From NCBI GenBank assembly GCA_009993605.1, contig JAACTB010000008.1, forward strand, positions 1 through 64,000: 64,000 nucleotides of DNA. Reading direction: 5' to 3'. The notes below the pieces were generated by a model. The model made no database searches. It worked only from the letters and a program-made list of their open reading frames with translations, and was not told the origin of the DNA. Numbering within the stretch: the stretch's first letter is position 1; the number at the start of each line of letters is the position of its first letter. The position numbers and the translations under genes were made by a program. Positions 18,898 to 27,927 of this stretch are shown piece after piece. Source of the stretch: Erythrobacter sp. (GTDB lineage Bacteria; Pseudomonadota; Alphaproteobacteria; Sphingomonadales; Sphingomonadaceae).

Positions 18898-19419
18898 TTA
18901 TCGCGCGCCGCGATTGATGCAGTCATCCTGCTGGTTCGGCGTGCAGATCGGCAGTTCGCTACGCGGCGGCGAGGTCGTGCTCACCTGCTGGACGCGGGCG
19001 TTGCTGACGAAACGGATATTGCCGGTGGCGGCAGTGCGCGCGGTCGCCGTGTTCGACATGTTCGCCGTACCGGTCGCCGAAGCGTTGCTCATGTTACCGG
19101 CCATCTGCGCGGAAATCGCGGTCCAGGCCTGGGTGCGCTGGGCCGGGGTCATGCCGACGATGCGGACGCGCTGTTCGTCATTCAGCATCCACCAGCCCTG
19201 CTTCTGCTGGTCGGTCAGCGTCCAGTAATAGGTCTTCGCGTTGGCGGGCCACGCATCGTAGGCCGTGCGGCGCTCGGCGGGCCAGCCGTCATACATCGCC
19301 TTCTGGGCGGCGGTCATCTGCATGGACGCGGTCGCCGCGGTGGTCGCGGTCTGCGCAATGACGGGAGCGGCGGCGATGGTGAGGCCGAGAGCGGCGCCTG
19401 CTGCAAGGATGGTCTTCAT
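18898..19419 (-). CDS. secreted YDAWP-motif protein, paralogue B
   Basis: A 173-residue protein with a signal peptide (MKTILAAGAALGLTIAAAPVIAQ) and the domain shared with paralogue A at about 36-105: a doubled YDGWP/YDAWP, KTYYWTLTDQQKQGWWML and TPAQRTQAWTAI. After it comes a Thr/Ala/Asn-rich linker and a tail with two cysteines (C159, C167: ICTPNQQDDCINRG) that may form a disulfide. No family recognised. Divergent from the UvrD-type helicase gene; a 6-bp inverted repeat (19451-19456/19468-19473) lies in that gap. Confidence 0.78.
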   Translation of the reverse strand: MKTILAAGAALGLTIAAAPVIAQTATTAATASMQMTAAQKAMYDGWPAERRTAYDAWPANAKTYYWTLTDQQKQGWWMLNDEQRVRIVGMTPAQRTQAWTAISAQMAGNMSNASATGTANMSNTATARTAATGNIRFVSNARVQQVSTTSPPRSELPICTPNQQDDCINRGAR

Positions 19420-19565
19420 AATTCGTATCCTTTCATGGATCGTGTCTATCGGCCTCTTAACGGACTAGAGGCCCTCGCGGTTCCGAAGCGGTATCCCCTG
19501 CGGCACTCGGTTCGTCGCAGCGCTTGCACGGTGGCTCGCCGTTCCCTACCTGTTCGCTTGACCCC

Positions 19566-21866
19566 ATGACCGATCTTACCGCCCCCCCGTCTCACGACGA
19601 CCTGCCCGCCTATGCGCAGCGTTTGAACCCACCCCAGCGCGAGGCGGTGACCACGACCGAGGGCCCGGTGCTAATGCTGGCGGGTGCCGGAACGGGCAAG
19701 ACCGCGGCCCTGACCGCGCGGCTCGCGCATCTCATCGCCATGCGCCTCGCCTGGCCGAGCGAGATCCTGTGCGTCACCTTCACCAACAAGGCCGCGCGCG
19801 AAATGCGCGAGCGGGTGGCGCGCCATATGGGCCAGGCGGTGGAGGGCATGCCCTGGCTCGGCACCTTCCATTCGATCGGCGCCAAGATGCTGCGCCGCCA
19901 TGCCGAGCTGGTTGGGCTGCAATCGAATTACACGATCATCGATACCGACGATCAGCTGCGCTTGCTGAAACAGCTGATCCGCGAGAACGACTTGGACGAG
20001 AAACGCTGGCCCGCGCGGCAGTTGGCAGGATTGCTCGACCGGTGGAAGAATCGCGGCCTCAATCCCGGCGATCTCGATGCGGTGGAGAACGAAAGCTACG
20101 CCAACGGGCGCGGCGAGCAGTTCTATCGCCTGTATCAGGAGCGGTTGAAGAGCCTCAACGCCTGCGATTTCGGCGATCTGCTGCTGCATATGCTCAACAT
20201 TTTCCGCCAGCATCGCGACTTGCTGGAACAGTATCAGCGGCGCTTCAAATACATCCTGGTGGACGAATATCAGGACACCAATCAGGTCCAGTATCTCTGG
20301 CTGCGGCTGCTGGCGCAGGAGCGCAAGAATATCTGCGTCGTCGGGGATGACGACCAGTCGATCTATTCCTGGCGCGGAGCGGAAGTCGCCAATATCCTCA
20401 AGTTCGAAAAGGATTTTCCCGGCGCCAAGGTCGTCAAGCTGGAGCAGAATTATCGCTCCACGCCGCAGATCCTGGCGACCGCATCGGGTTTGATCGACGC
20501 CAACAGCCAGCGCCTCGGCAAGACGCTGTGGACCGAGCTTCCGGCGGGCGACAAGGTGCGCGTCATCGGCGTGTGGGACGCGCCCGAGGAAGCGCGCCGG
20601 GTGGGCGAGGATATCGAGCGGCTGGAGCGCGAGGGCGCTCCGCTCGACGAGATCGCGATCCTGGTCCGTGCCCAATACCAGACCCGCGAGTTCGAGGACC
20701 GCTTCATCCAGATCGGCCTTAATTACCGCATCGTGGGCGGCTTCCGCTTCTACGAGCGCGCCGAGATCCGCGATGCGCTCGCCTATCTGCGCGTCATCGC
20801 TCAGCCTGCGGACGATCTCGCCTTCGAACGCATCTACAACCAGCCCAAGCGCGGGCTCGGTGCCAAGACGCTGGAATCGATGCGCCGCCATGCGCGCCGC
20901 ACCGGCCTGCCCCTCGCCGCCGCCAGCCTCGACCTCGTCGACAGCGACGAACTGCCCACCCGCGCGCGCAACATGTTGACGGGCCTCTTGAAGCAGTTCG
21001 TCTATTGGCGCGAGGCGGTGGAGCGGGAGACGCCCGCCAATCTCCTGCGCCTCGTCCTGTCCGAAAGCGGCTATGACGATATGCTGGCGAAGGATCGCAG
21101 TGCGGAGAGCGCGGGCCGCGCCGAAAACCTCTCCGAACTCGCCCGCGCGATGGAGGAATACGACACACTCGGCGATTTCCTCGAACATGTCGGCCTCGTC
21201 ATGGACAATGACGCGCAAGGCGGTGACGAGAAGGTCACCATCATGACCATGCATGCCGCCAAGGGGTTGGAATTCAACAACGTCTTCCTGCCCGGCTGGG
21301 AAGAAGGCGTGTTCCCCTCGCAGCGCGCGCTCGATGAAGGCGGTCTCGCCTCGCTGGAGGAAGAACGCCGCCTCGCCTATGTCGCGATCACGCGCGCGCG
21401 GCGCAAATGCACGATCCTGCACGCCGCCAATCGCCGCATCTTCGGCCAATGGACCAGCTCGATCCCGAGCCGGTTCATCGAGGAACTGCCGGACGAGCAT
21501 ATCGAGCAGGAAACCACAATGAGCGGCGGCGCATCGCTATGGCGCGCGAACTGGAGCGAGAGCGAGGACCCCTTCGCCCACGTCTCGCGCGATCGCCCGG
21601 ATCGCAGCACCGCCCGCGGCCCCGGCTGGCAGCGCGCGCTGGCGACCGGTTACGAGACGAAACCCGTTCGCGTTGCGGAAAACAAGCGCTCAGCCGCCAG
21701 TTTCGCGGCCAAGGCCCGGACCGACGTCGCGATCGGTGCGCGCGTCTTCCACGAGAAGTTCGGATATGGCGAGGTCACCGATCAGGAAGGCAACAAGCTC
21801 GAGATCGCGTTCGAGAAGGCCGGGACCAAGCGCGTGATCGACAGCTTCGTCAAGCTGGCGGACTAG
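19566..21866 (+). CDS. uvrD: UvrD/PcrA-family superfamily 1 DNA helicase
   Basis: A 766-residue 3'-5' helicase. Visible are Q-motif-like LNPPQREAV, Walker A GAGTGKT (40-46), motif II DEYQDTN (about 233), GDDDQSIYSWRGA, and motifs V/VI (TMHAAKGLEF, RLAYVAITRAR). The C-terminal part carries a VFHEKFGYGEV segment of the PcrA/UvrD interaction domain. It acts in nucleotide excision and mismatch repair and replication-fork processing. The start at 19566 (MTDLTAPP) is set by homology-like sequence; it is unclear whether the orthologue is best called UvrD or PcrA. Confidence 0.95.
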   Translation: MTDLTAPPSHDDLPAYAQRLNPPQREAVTTTEGPVLMLAGAGTGKTAALTARLAHLIAMRLAWPSEILCVTFTNKAAREMRERVARHMGQAVEGMPWLGTFHSIGAKMLRRHAELVGLQSNYTIIDTDDQLRLLKQLIRENDLDEKRWPARQLAGLLDRWKNRGLNPGDLDAVENESYANGRGEQFYRLYQERLKSLNACDFGDLLLHMLNIFRQHRDLLEQYQRRFKYILVDEYQDTNQVQYLWLRLLAQERKNICVVGDDDQSIYSWRGAEVANILKFEKDFPGAKVVKLEQNYRSTPQILATASGLIDANSQRLGKTLWTELPAGDKVRVIGVWDAPEEARRVGEDIERLEREGAPLDEIAILVRAQYQTREFEDRFIQIGLNYRIVGGFRFYERAEIRDALAYLRVIAQPADDLAFERIYNQPKRGLGAKTLESMRRHARRTGLPLAAASLDLVDSDELPTRARNMLTGLLKQFVYWREAVERETPANLLRLVLSESGYDDMLAKDRSAESAGRAENLSELARAMEEYDTLGDFLEHVGLVMDNDAQGGDEKVTIMTMHAAKGLEFNNVFLPGWEEGVFPSQRALDEGGLASLEEERRLAYVAITRARRKCTILHAANRRIFGQWTSSIPSRFIEELPDEHIEQETTMSGGASLWRANWSESEDPFAHVSRDRPDRSTARGPGWQRALATGYETKPVRVAENKRSAASFAAKARTDVAIGARVFHEKFGYGEVTDQEGNKLEIAFEKAGTKRVIDSFVKLAD

Positions 21867-21893
21867 ACCCTCAGGTCTCCGCCGGCAGCACGC

Positions 21894-23354
21894 TCAGGCC
21901 AGGGCGGAGACATCAAGGAAGGTCGGGCGCGGGCCGTTCCATTCGCCTGCCGGGACGGGATCGTCCTGACGGTCGTTGCGACGATCATTGCGCGGACGAT
22001 CGTTGCGCGGCCGATCCTTGGACGCATCGCGACCTTCACTCGTCGGGACGTCATCGCGCTCGTCGTCCCGTTCGGACCGAGACCGTCCACGGCGCGGCTT
22101 GTCCTTCGGCGGCGTATCCTGAACAGTGTCGTCGCGCTCTTCGCTCTTGCGACGGCTCTTGCGCGCGGGCTTTTCCTCGCCCGGCTCGTCGGCTTTTTCA
22201 GCCTTGTCCTGCGACGGATCGCGCAGCTCGACGCGCACATCCTTCTGGCCGAACACCGGAACTTCGCTGCCGGTCAGCTTCTCGACATTCTCGATCGCTT
22301 CGGCATCTTCGGGCGTGACGAAGGTGAAGGCGCGACCCTTGGCGCCTGCGCGGCCCGTGCGACCGATGCGGTGGACGTAATCGTCCGGGTGCCAAGGCGT
22401 GTCGTAATTGAAGACGTGGCTCACGCCCTTGATGTCGAGCCCGCGCGCCGCGACGTCGCTGGCGACGAGGATGTTGACCTCGCCCGCCTTGAATCGGGCC
22501 AGTTCCTGCAAGCGGCTGGACTGGTCCATGTCGCCATGGATCTCCCCGCTGCGGAAACCGTCGCGTTGCAGGCTCTTGTTGAGCTCGCGCACCGTGGTCT
22601 TGCGGTTGGCGAAGATGATCGCGGTCTCGACCAGGTCGTGCGAAAGCAGCCAGCGCAGCGTATCCTGCTTGGCGCGCGACTTGGTCATCACCTTGAAGGC
22701 GGTGATGTCCTTGTTCGTGCTGGCCGCGCGGCTGACCTCGATCCGCTTCGGGTTGCTGAGGAATTTCTTCGCCAGCTTTTCGATCGGCGGCGGCATCGTA
22801 GCGCTGAAGAGAAGCGTCTGGCGCGCTTCGGGAAGCTTGGAACAGATAAATTCGATATCGGGGATGAACCCCATGTCGAGCATCCGGTCCGCCTCGTCGA
22901 TGACGAGGAGTTCGCATCCGTTGAGCAGAATCTTGCCCCGCTCGAACAGGTCCATCAACCGGCCCGGCGTCGCGATCAGCACATCGACGCCTTCGTTTAG
23001 CGCCTTGACCTGATCGCCCATCTGCACGCCCCCGATCAACAGCGCGAGCTTGAGATCGTGGTTCTTCCCGTATTTCTCGAAATTCTCGGCCACCTGCGCG
23101 GCGAGTTCGCGGGTCGGCGCCAGGATCAGGCTGCGCGGCATCAGCGCGCGGCGGCGTCCGGCGGCCATGATGTCGATCATCGGAAGCACGAAGCTGGCAG
23201 TCTTGCCGGTGCCGGTCTGCGCGATGCCGATGATGTCTTTCATCATCAGGACCGGCGGGATCGCCTCGGCCTGGATCGCGGTCGGCTCGGTGTAACCGGC
23301 GGCTTCGACCGCATCGAGGAGTTTTTCGGAAAGGCCGAGATCGGCAAAGGTCAT
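21894..23354 (-). CDS. rhlE: DEAD-box ATP-dependent RNA helicase (RhlE-like)
   Basis: A 486-residue RNA helicase: F-x-Q region MTFADLGLSEKLLDAV with GYTEPTAIQ, Walker A AQTGTGKT (45-52), DEAD box (VIDEADRMLDMGF), SAT motif and HRIGRTGR. After about residue 385 comes a highly charged, disordered tail with repeated Arg-Asn-Asp units (RPRNDRPRNDRRND), typical of RNA-binding extensions. Likely roles are ribosome assembly and RNA turnover, often cold-induced. The start at 23354 begins the conserved domain. A 158-base gap upstream could hold a leader. Converges on uvrD. Confidence 0.93.
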   Translation of the reverse strand: MTFADLGLSEKLLDAVEAAGYTEPTAIQAEAIPPVLMMKDIIGIAQTGTGKTASFVLPMIDIMAAGRRRALMPRSLILAPTRELAAQVAENFEKYGKNHDLKLALLIGGVQMGDQVKALNEGVDVLIATPGRLMDLFERGKILLNGCELLVIDEADRMLDMGFIPDIEFICSKLPEARQTLLFSATMPPPIEKLAKKFLSNPKRIEVSRAASTNKDITAFKVMTKSRAKQDTLRWLLSHDLVETAIIFANRKTTVRELNKSLQRDGFRSGEIHGDMDQSSRLQELARFKAGEVNILVASDVAARGLDIKGVSHVFNYDTPWHPDDYVHRIGRTGRAGAKGRAFTFVTPEDAEAIENVEKLTGSEVPVFGQKDVRVELRDPSQDKAEKADEPGEEKPARKSRRKSEERDDTVQDTPPKDKPRRGRSRSERDDERDDVPTSEGRDASKDRPRNDRPRNDRRNDRQDDPVPAGEWNGPRPTFLDVSALA

Positions 23355-23512
23355 GCAGGTCCGCTTCGGAGTCTGGAGGAATATCGTCAGAAAATAGGCT
23401 GAGACGACGCACGCGATAAGAAAGGACCACGCGCGGCGCGGCCCATGGCGCAAAACGCGCGCGAAGTCAAGAAATCGCCCGTTTCGGCCCCGGTGGCAGG
23501 TTCGGCGGCGCG

Positions 23513-24121
23513 CTATCCCCCGCCGCTGACGGGAACCAGCTGCGCCATGTTCGAAAGCGAGCACCGGGCGCCCGTGCGCGACAACAGGCGATCGCGATCG
23601 ATGCACAGCCGTCCATCGTCATTGGGCTCGAAATAGAAGCCCGAATAATAGTCGCGCGCGGAACAGGCCCGTTCAAGCTGCGCGCTCACCAGCCGCCGGT
23701 CACGCAGATAGAGCAGCAGGCGGTTGCCGGTGTCGGCCCTGACGCCCGCGATCGCGGAGACGGGCACGCAATCCTCCATCGGCCGCGAAACGAAGCGGAC
23801 GGGTGCGCGGGTCTGCACCGTGGCGGGCGCGAAGCTCTGCGCAGGCGCAGCGCGCGGCGAAATCCGCACGATCACGCGCCGTTCTATCCTGACCTGATTG
23901 GCGGTAGGTGCGCGGAAATCGGGGGCGAAGCGTACCCACCAGGGCGCCGCACCGGGCGACGCTTGGCTCTGCCGCCGCGCCGCCTCTTCCGTCAGACGGG
24001 AGATGGTTTCCTGCTCCTGATGGGCCGGACGCTCGACCGACACGCCGTCGGCTACGGGCCTGTCCGCAGCGGAGGCTGCGAAAAGAAGCAGGGGGGACAG
24101 GATGATGGCAAGGCTGGCCAT
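23513..24121 (-). CDS. secreted hypothetical protein
   Basis: A 202-residue protein with an N-terminal signal (MASLAIILSPLLLFAASA) and four or more cysteines in the second half (EDCVPVS, ERACSARDYYSGFYF, GRLCIDRD, ARCSLSN), suggesting disulfides in the periplasm. The central part has alternating beta-type sequence (RIERRVIVRISPRA). No family recognised, though the ACSARDYYSGFY and LCIDRDRLLSRTGARC blocks look conserved rather than random. The Shine-Dalgarno is poor. Divergent from the FAD oxidase gene. Confidence 0.65.
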   Translation of the reverse strand: MASLAIILSPLLLFAASAADRPVADGVSVERPAHQEQETISRLTEEAARRQSQASPGAAPWWVRFAPDFRAPTANQVRIERRVIVRISPRAAPAQSFAPATVQTRAPVRFVSRPMEDCVPVSAIAGVRADTGNRLLLYLRDRRLVSAQLERACSARDYYSGFYFEPNDDGRLCIDRDRLLSRTGARCSLSNMAQLVPVSGGG

Positions 24122-24285
24122 GGGCAGAAGCTGAAATTTCCTTCCGAACGCCAGTTGGACGCGATACTGCGCGGCGGTCTCGTTGCGCGCCGCCCTGCCC
24201 CCGAATGCTTGAACGCGCGCTTAATTGCACGCCTACGCCCGATCGCGGTAGCGCCCGAGCCTCGAGGTGTGGCATATCCATCACG

Positions 24286-25746
24286 ATGACTCATCCCGCC
24301 CCAGACACGCGCCCCTTCCTCGACCAAGTCCGCGAGCTTCTCGGACCGCGCGGCTTTACCGACGATCCCGATCTGCTCGATCCCTGGCTGACCGACTGGC
24401 GCGGGCGTTATACCGGCAAGGCCCTCGGTCTCGCCTCGCCCGCGAACACCCAAGAGGTCGCGGCGCTGGTGCGGCTGTGCCACGACTATCGTGTCCCGAT
24501 CGTGCCGCAGGGCGGCAATAGCGGGATGTCCGGCGGCGCCACCCCCGATACGAGCGGGACGGCCCTCCTGCTCAGTCTCAGGCGGATGGACACAATCCGC
24601 GCGCTCGACACGGATGCGCGCGAGATCGTCTGCGATGCGGGCGTCGTGCTTCAGACTCTTCACGAAACTGCCGAAAAGGAGCGGCTGCGGTTCCCGCTGA
24701 CGCTCGGCGGCAAGGGCTCGGCGACAATCGGTGGGCTCATTTCCACCAATGCCGGGGGTACCCAGGTGCTGCGCCACGGATCGATGCGGGCGCAGGTGCT
24801 GGGGATCGAAGCGGTGCTGGCCGATGGGAGCGTGATCGACACGCTCACGCCGCTAAAGAAGGACAATCGTGGGTTCGATCTCAAACAGCTCTTGATCGGT
24901 TCGGAAGGGACGCTCGGCATCGTCACTGCGGCGACGTTGCGTCTGCTGCCCGAAATCGGCGGACGGCGGGTGATCTGGGCGGGGCTCGGCTCGATCGGAC
25001 AGGCGCGCCAGCTGCTCATCCATTGCGAGCGGGTTGCAGGCGGGTTGCTGGAGGGTTTCGAGGTCATTCCACGCCATTCTTTCGAGGCCGTGCTCGATTA
25101 CCTGCCCGACGCCCGCAATCCTCTCGGCGGTGACCACGAATGGCACGCGCTGATCGAGCTGGTGGCGGATCGCGGCGCGGACGACACGCTCGACCCGATT
25201 GCCGAGCGGATGCTTGAAACCGCGCTCGAAAACGAACTGCTCGACGATGCGACGATCGCGGCGAACGAACACCAGGCCGAACAATTCTGGCTCCTGCGCG
25301 AATCGATCGCGCCGGCCGAACGGGCCATCGGCCCCGCGGCGCAGCACGATGTCTCGGTGCCGGTGGCGCGGATGGCGGATTTCGTCGCCGAAGCCGTGCC
25401 TGCTGTCGAAGCGCAATTCCCCGATCACGAGGCGATCGCGTTCGGCCATCTGGGCGACGGCAACGTCCACTTCCACGTGCTTGCCCCGCGCGGCAGCGAC
25501 AAGGACGGATGGGAAGCGGCGCAGGCAAAGGAGGTCAGCTGCTTCGTCTACGACCTCGTCACGCGATACGGCGGTTCGATCAGCGCCGAGCACGGGATCG
25601 GGCAGGTCAAGGTGGACGAATTGCAGCGATTGGGCGATCCGGTCGCGCTGGCGACGATGCGCGCGGTCAAGCAGGCGCTCGACCCGCGCGGCATCCTCAA
25701 TCCGGGCAAATTGCTCCCGCTTGCCTCCGCGCCGGACTCTCCGTAA
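24286..25746 (+). CDS. FAD-binding oxidoreductase (GlcD / D-2-hydroxyacid dehydrogenase type)
   Basis: A 486-residue flavoprotein of the VAO/PCMH superfamily. The FAD-binding domain shows VPQGGNSGMSGG and GGLISTNAGGTQVLRHGSMR, and LIGSEGTLGIVT; the C-terminal FAD-linked oxidase domain contains AFGHLGDGNVHFHVL and ISAEHGIGQVK. This matches D-lactate, D-2-hydroxyglutarate or glycolate oxidase subunit D enzymes that pass electrons to the respiratory chain. The substrate cannot be read from sequence; the HGIGQ end and single-gene setting favour D-2-hydroxyglutarate or D-lactate dehydrogenase. The start at 24286 is by domain content. Confidence 0.9.
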   Translation: MTHPAPDTRPFLDQVRELLGPRGFTDDPDLLDPWLTDWRGRYTGKALGLASPANTQEVAALVRLCHDYRVPIVPQGGNSGMSGGATPDTSGTALLLSLRRMDTIRALDTDAREIVCDAGVVLQTLHETAEKERLRFPLTLGGKGSATIGGLISTNAGGTQVLRHGSMRAQVLGIEAVLADGSVIDTLTPLKKDNRGFDLKQLLIGSEGTLGIVTAATLRLLPEIGGRRVIWAGLGSIGQARQLLIHCERVAGGLLEGFEVIPRHSFEAVLDYLPDARNPLGGDHEWHALIELVADRGADDTLDPIAERMLETALENELLDDATIAANEHQAEQFWLLRESIAPAERAIGPAAQHDVSVPVARMADFVAEAVPAVEAQFPDHEAIAFGHLGDGNVHFHVLAPRGSDKDGWEAAQAKEVSCFVYDLVTRYGGSISAEHGIGQVKVDELQRLGDPVALATMRAVKQALDPRGILNPGKLLPLASAPDSP

Positions 25747-25830
25747 AGCGCACGGCTTCACGCGTGCGGGGGTCGGTCCATGCAGGCCATCGCGCGCAGA
25801 GCCTTTTTCTGACCGATCCGGAGATCATTC

Positions 25831-26622
25831 ATGGCCAGCGCGCCGCAGCCCACCCTGCCCCTGTTCTACAACGACCTGATGCCGCTCAACAGCCGCGATC
25901 ACGGCAAGTTCCGCACCAAGCAGATCGACGATGCCGGGTTCCTCAAGAACCAGCACGCCGTGCCGCTGACGGTCGACGAATTCGTCCAGGCGCAGCGCAA
26001 TTTCCCGATCGTGTTCAGCTCGGGCGACCAGCCGCTGCCGCTGTGCCTGATGGGCCTCAACGAAGGTGTGAACACCTATGTGGACGATCAGGGCAAGGTG
26101 AACGAGCCGGTCTACATCCCCGCCTATATCCGCCGCTATCCCTTCATGCTGGCCAAGCTGCGCCCCGATGCGGACGAATTGTCGCTCTGCTTCGACCCGA
26201 CGCAGGACAAGGTGATCGGCGAGTTCGAGGAAGGCGAGCGCCTGTTCGACGACGAAGGCAAGGTCACGCAGGCCACGCAGCAGATCCTCGATTTCTGCGA
26301 ACAGTTCGAAGCCGCCGGTCAGCGCACCAAGGCGTTCATGGAAGAACTGAAGAACGCAGATCTGCTGATGGACGGCGAAATGTCGATCTCGCGCCAGGAA
26401 GCGCCCGACACGCCCTATACCTATCGTGGCTTCCAGATGGTCAATCAGGAAAAGCTGCGCGAAATCGATGCCGAGACCGCGAAGAAATGGGCCGATAACG
26501 GCCTGATGATGCTGATCCACGCGCATATCTTCTCGCTCGACATGATGCGCGCGATCTTCTCGCGCCAGGTCCAGCAGGGCACTGCGCCGGACGCCTTCGC
26601 AGGCCAGCCGGCGGTCAACTGA
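25831..26622 (+). CDS. sapC: SapC-family protein
   Basis: A 263-residue soluble protein matching SapC throughout (PLFYNDLMPLNSRDHGKFR, FPIVFS, YIPAYIRRYPFML, GFQMVNQEKL). SapC was named from a surface-layer locus and is found near tryptophan halogenase or TonB-receptor genes in Caulobacter and sphingomonads; its biochemical role is unknown. None of those partners is nearby. The ATG follows a CCGGAG Shine-Dalgarno. It is followed by a 228-base gap with a structured RNA candidate and terminator. Confidence 0.88.
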   Translation: MASAPQPTLPLFYNDLMPLNSRDHGKFRTKQIDDAGFLKNQHAVPLTVDEFVQAQRNFPIVFSSGDQPLPLCLMGLNEGVNTYVDDQGKVNEPVYIPAYIRRYPFMLAKLRPDADELSLCFDPTQDKVIGEFEEGERLFDDEGKVTQATQQILDFCEQFEAAGQRTKAFMEELKNADLLMDGEMSISRQEAPDTPYTYRGFQMVNQEKLREIDAETAKKWADNGLMMLIHAHIFSLDMMRAIFSRQVQQGTAPDAFAGQPAVN

Positions 26623-26733
26623 TTCGGCGAGCAGCGCCCCCATCATTCAGGCCCTGCGACAGGTGGAGGCGCATTTGCGTTGACCATCAGTCCCGGGCTT
26701 GAAACGGGGCGCCGACCGCACCATTTCGAGGTC

Positions 26734-26835
26734 ACCGGAAGCCGCTTCCCTCATGGCGCTTCCGGCCGATGCGCGAAAGCGCATCTCCTCCCTGAACCTT
26801 GGCCACTCCGTGCTCTATGCACGGGGTGGTTTTTT
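26734..26835 (+). ncRNA. candidate small RNA with three stem-loops and exposed anti-Shine-Dalgarno motifs
   Basis: Three consecutive hairpins are seen: CCGGAAGC/GCTTCCGG (26735-26742/26758-26765; loop CGCTTCCCTCATGGC), GATGCGC-GAAA-GCGCATC (26768-26785, a GNRA tetraloop), and an 11-bp intrinsic terminator ending in six T (26803-26835). The unpaired linker holds CTCCTCCC and loop 1 holds CTTCCCTC, both complementary to Shine-Dalgarno sequences. A possible promoter, TTGAAA (26699-26704) with a 17-base spacer and a weak CATTTC, would start transcription near 26734, where stem 1 begins. It could instead be the 3' end of the sapC mRNA; the terminator ends 213 bases past sapC's stop. No Rfam family is claimed. 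Confidence 0.6.
26803..26835 (+). terminator. intrinsic terminator after sapC / candidate sRNA
   Basis: CCACTCCGTGC and GCACGGGGTGG form an 11-bp stem (one T-G wobble) with a five-base loop, followed by TTTTTT. The convergent amidohydrolase gene ends 16 bases later. Confidence 0.9.
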
Positions 26836-26850
26836 CTTTGCGCCGAGGCC

Positions 26851-27771
26851 CTACTCCGCTGCCTGCCGGATGCTGTCGCCGGACGTCAGGCCCGCGACCT
26901 GCGCGGCGAGCGATCGCACCAGCTGGGCGAGCAGCCGCGCCACGCCGGCGAACCGAGGACCGACCTCGCGCATCTCCGCATCGAGATAGGCGCTGCGACA
27001 CACTTCGATCTGCAAGGCATGGATATTGCGACGCGGTGCCCCATGCCGGTCGAGCACGTAGCCGCCCGAATAGGGGCGATTGTGCGCGACTCTGCGCTCC
27101 GCCGCCGCGAGGACATTCAGCGCGCCCGCCGCCAGCCCGTCACCGCAGGATGCTCCGAACCGGTCCCCGATGACGAATTCGGCCGCCTGCTGGCCGGGCC
27201 CGGCGGGTTTGAGCGGCGGCATGGAATGAAGGTCGATCAACAGGACCGCCCCCCATTCGTCACGCACCCGTTCGAGCAGATCCGCAAGCGCCGCGTGATA
27301 GGGTTTGTGGATCGTCTCGATCCGCGCATCGAGTTCCTCGCGCGCCAGCCTGCCTCTCCAGATTTCACCCATGCCGGGCAGCCTGCGCGGCACCAAGCCC
27401 AATCCGGTGCGCGCGCGGCGGTTGACGCCTCCCCTTGGATTGTCGCCGCGAGGGGGCCCTGCGATCATCGACCAGTCGATATCGTCGGGCGAACGATTGA
27501 GGTCGATCATCGCGCGCGGGGCGTGGGCTACGATCAAAGGCGCGCCGCTCGTCTGCGCTACCTCGGCAGCGAGCAGGTCGATCAGGCGATCTTCGAGTTT
27601 CAGCGTCGCCCGGCCTGGATCGCGCATCGCGTCGACGACATCCTCGGGATAATGTCTCCCACCGTGCGGAGCGGCGATCACGATGGGAACGGCCGGACGC
27701 TCAGGATAGGAAAGGGTGAAAGCCGCTTCCTCGCTGCCCTGTATCCGATGCGGGAGAAGAGGCGCTGGCAT
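26851..27771 (-). CDS. hutG: N-formylglutamate amidohydrolase family protein
   Basis: A 306-residue FGase-family hydrolase. Conserved blocks are VIAAPHGGRHYPEDVV, the LEDRLIDLL segment, DLNRSPDDID, LLIDLHSMP and IHALQIEVCRSAYLD. The family cleaves N-formylglutamate to formate and glutamate at the end of histidine degradation, but no other hut gene is visible, so a broader amidohydrolase role is possible. The start at 27771 (MPAPLLPHRI) precedes the first conserved block. Divergent from cpdR, a pairing I recall in many alphaproteobacteria. Confidence 0.82.
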   Translation of the reverse strand: MPAPLLPHRIQGSEEAAFTLSYPERPAVPIVIAAPHGGRHYPEDVVDAMRDPGRATLKLEDRLIDLLAAEVAQTSGAPLIVAHAPRAMIDLNRSPDDIDWSMIAGPPRGDNPRGGVNRRARTGLGLVPRRLPGMGEIWRGRLAREELDARIETIHKPYHAALADLLERVRDEWGAVLLIDLHSMPPLKPAGPGQQAAEFVIGDRFGASCGDGLAAGALNVLAAAERRVAHNRPYSGGYVLDRHGAPRRNIHALQIEVCRSAYLDAEMREVGPRFAGVARLLAQLVRSLAAQVAGLTSGDSIRQAAE

Positions 27772-27927
27772 GGTGCCGGATGTGCGCCTTTCGCCGCATC
27801 GAGTCAAAGCGTTCGCGTTCTTCGAAACCCCCGGCACCCGGGCCCGCGCAAAAAAAAGCGACAATTCCTGGCCGGGGTACGACCAAGGGGCAAGATTTCT
27901 TAAGGGCTCGGTGCTAGGACTGTGCCC

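Noticed and set aside
19451..19473. GGCCTC/GAGGCC inverted repeat upstream of uvrD
   Set aside because: Only six bases per arm with an 11-base centre in G/C-rich DNA; chance is likely.
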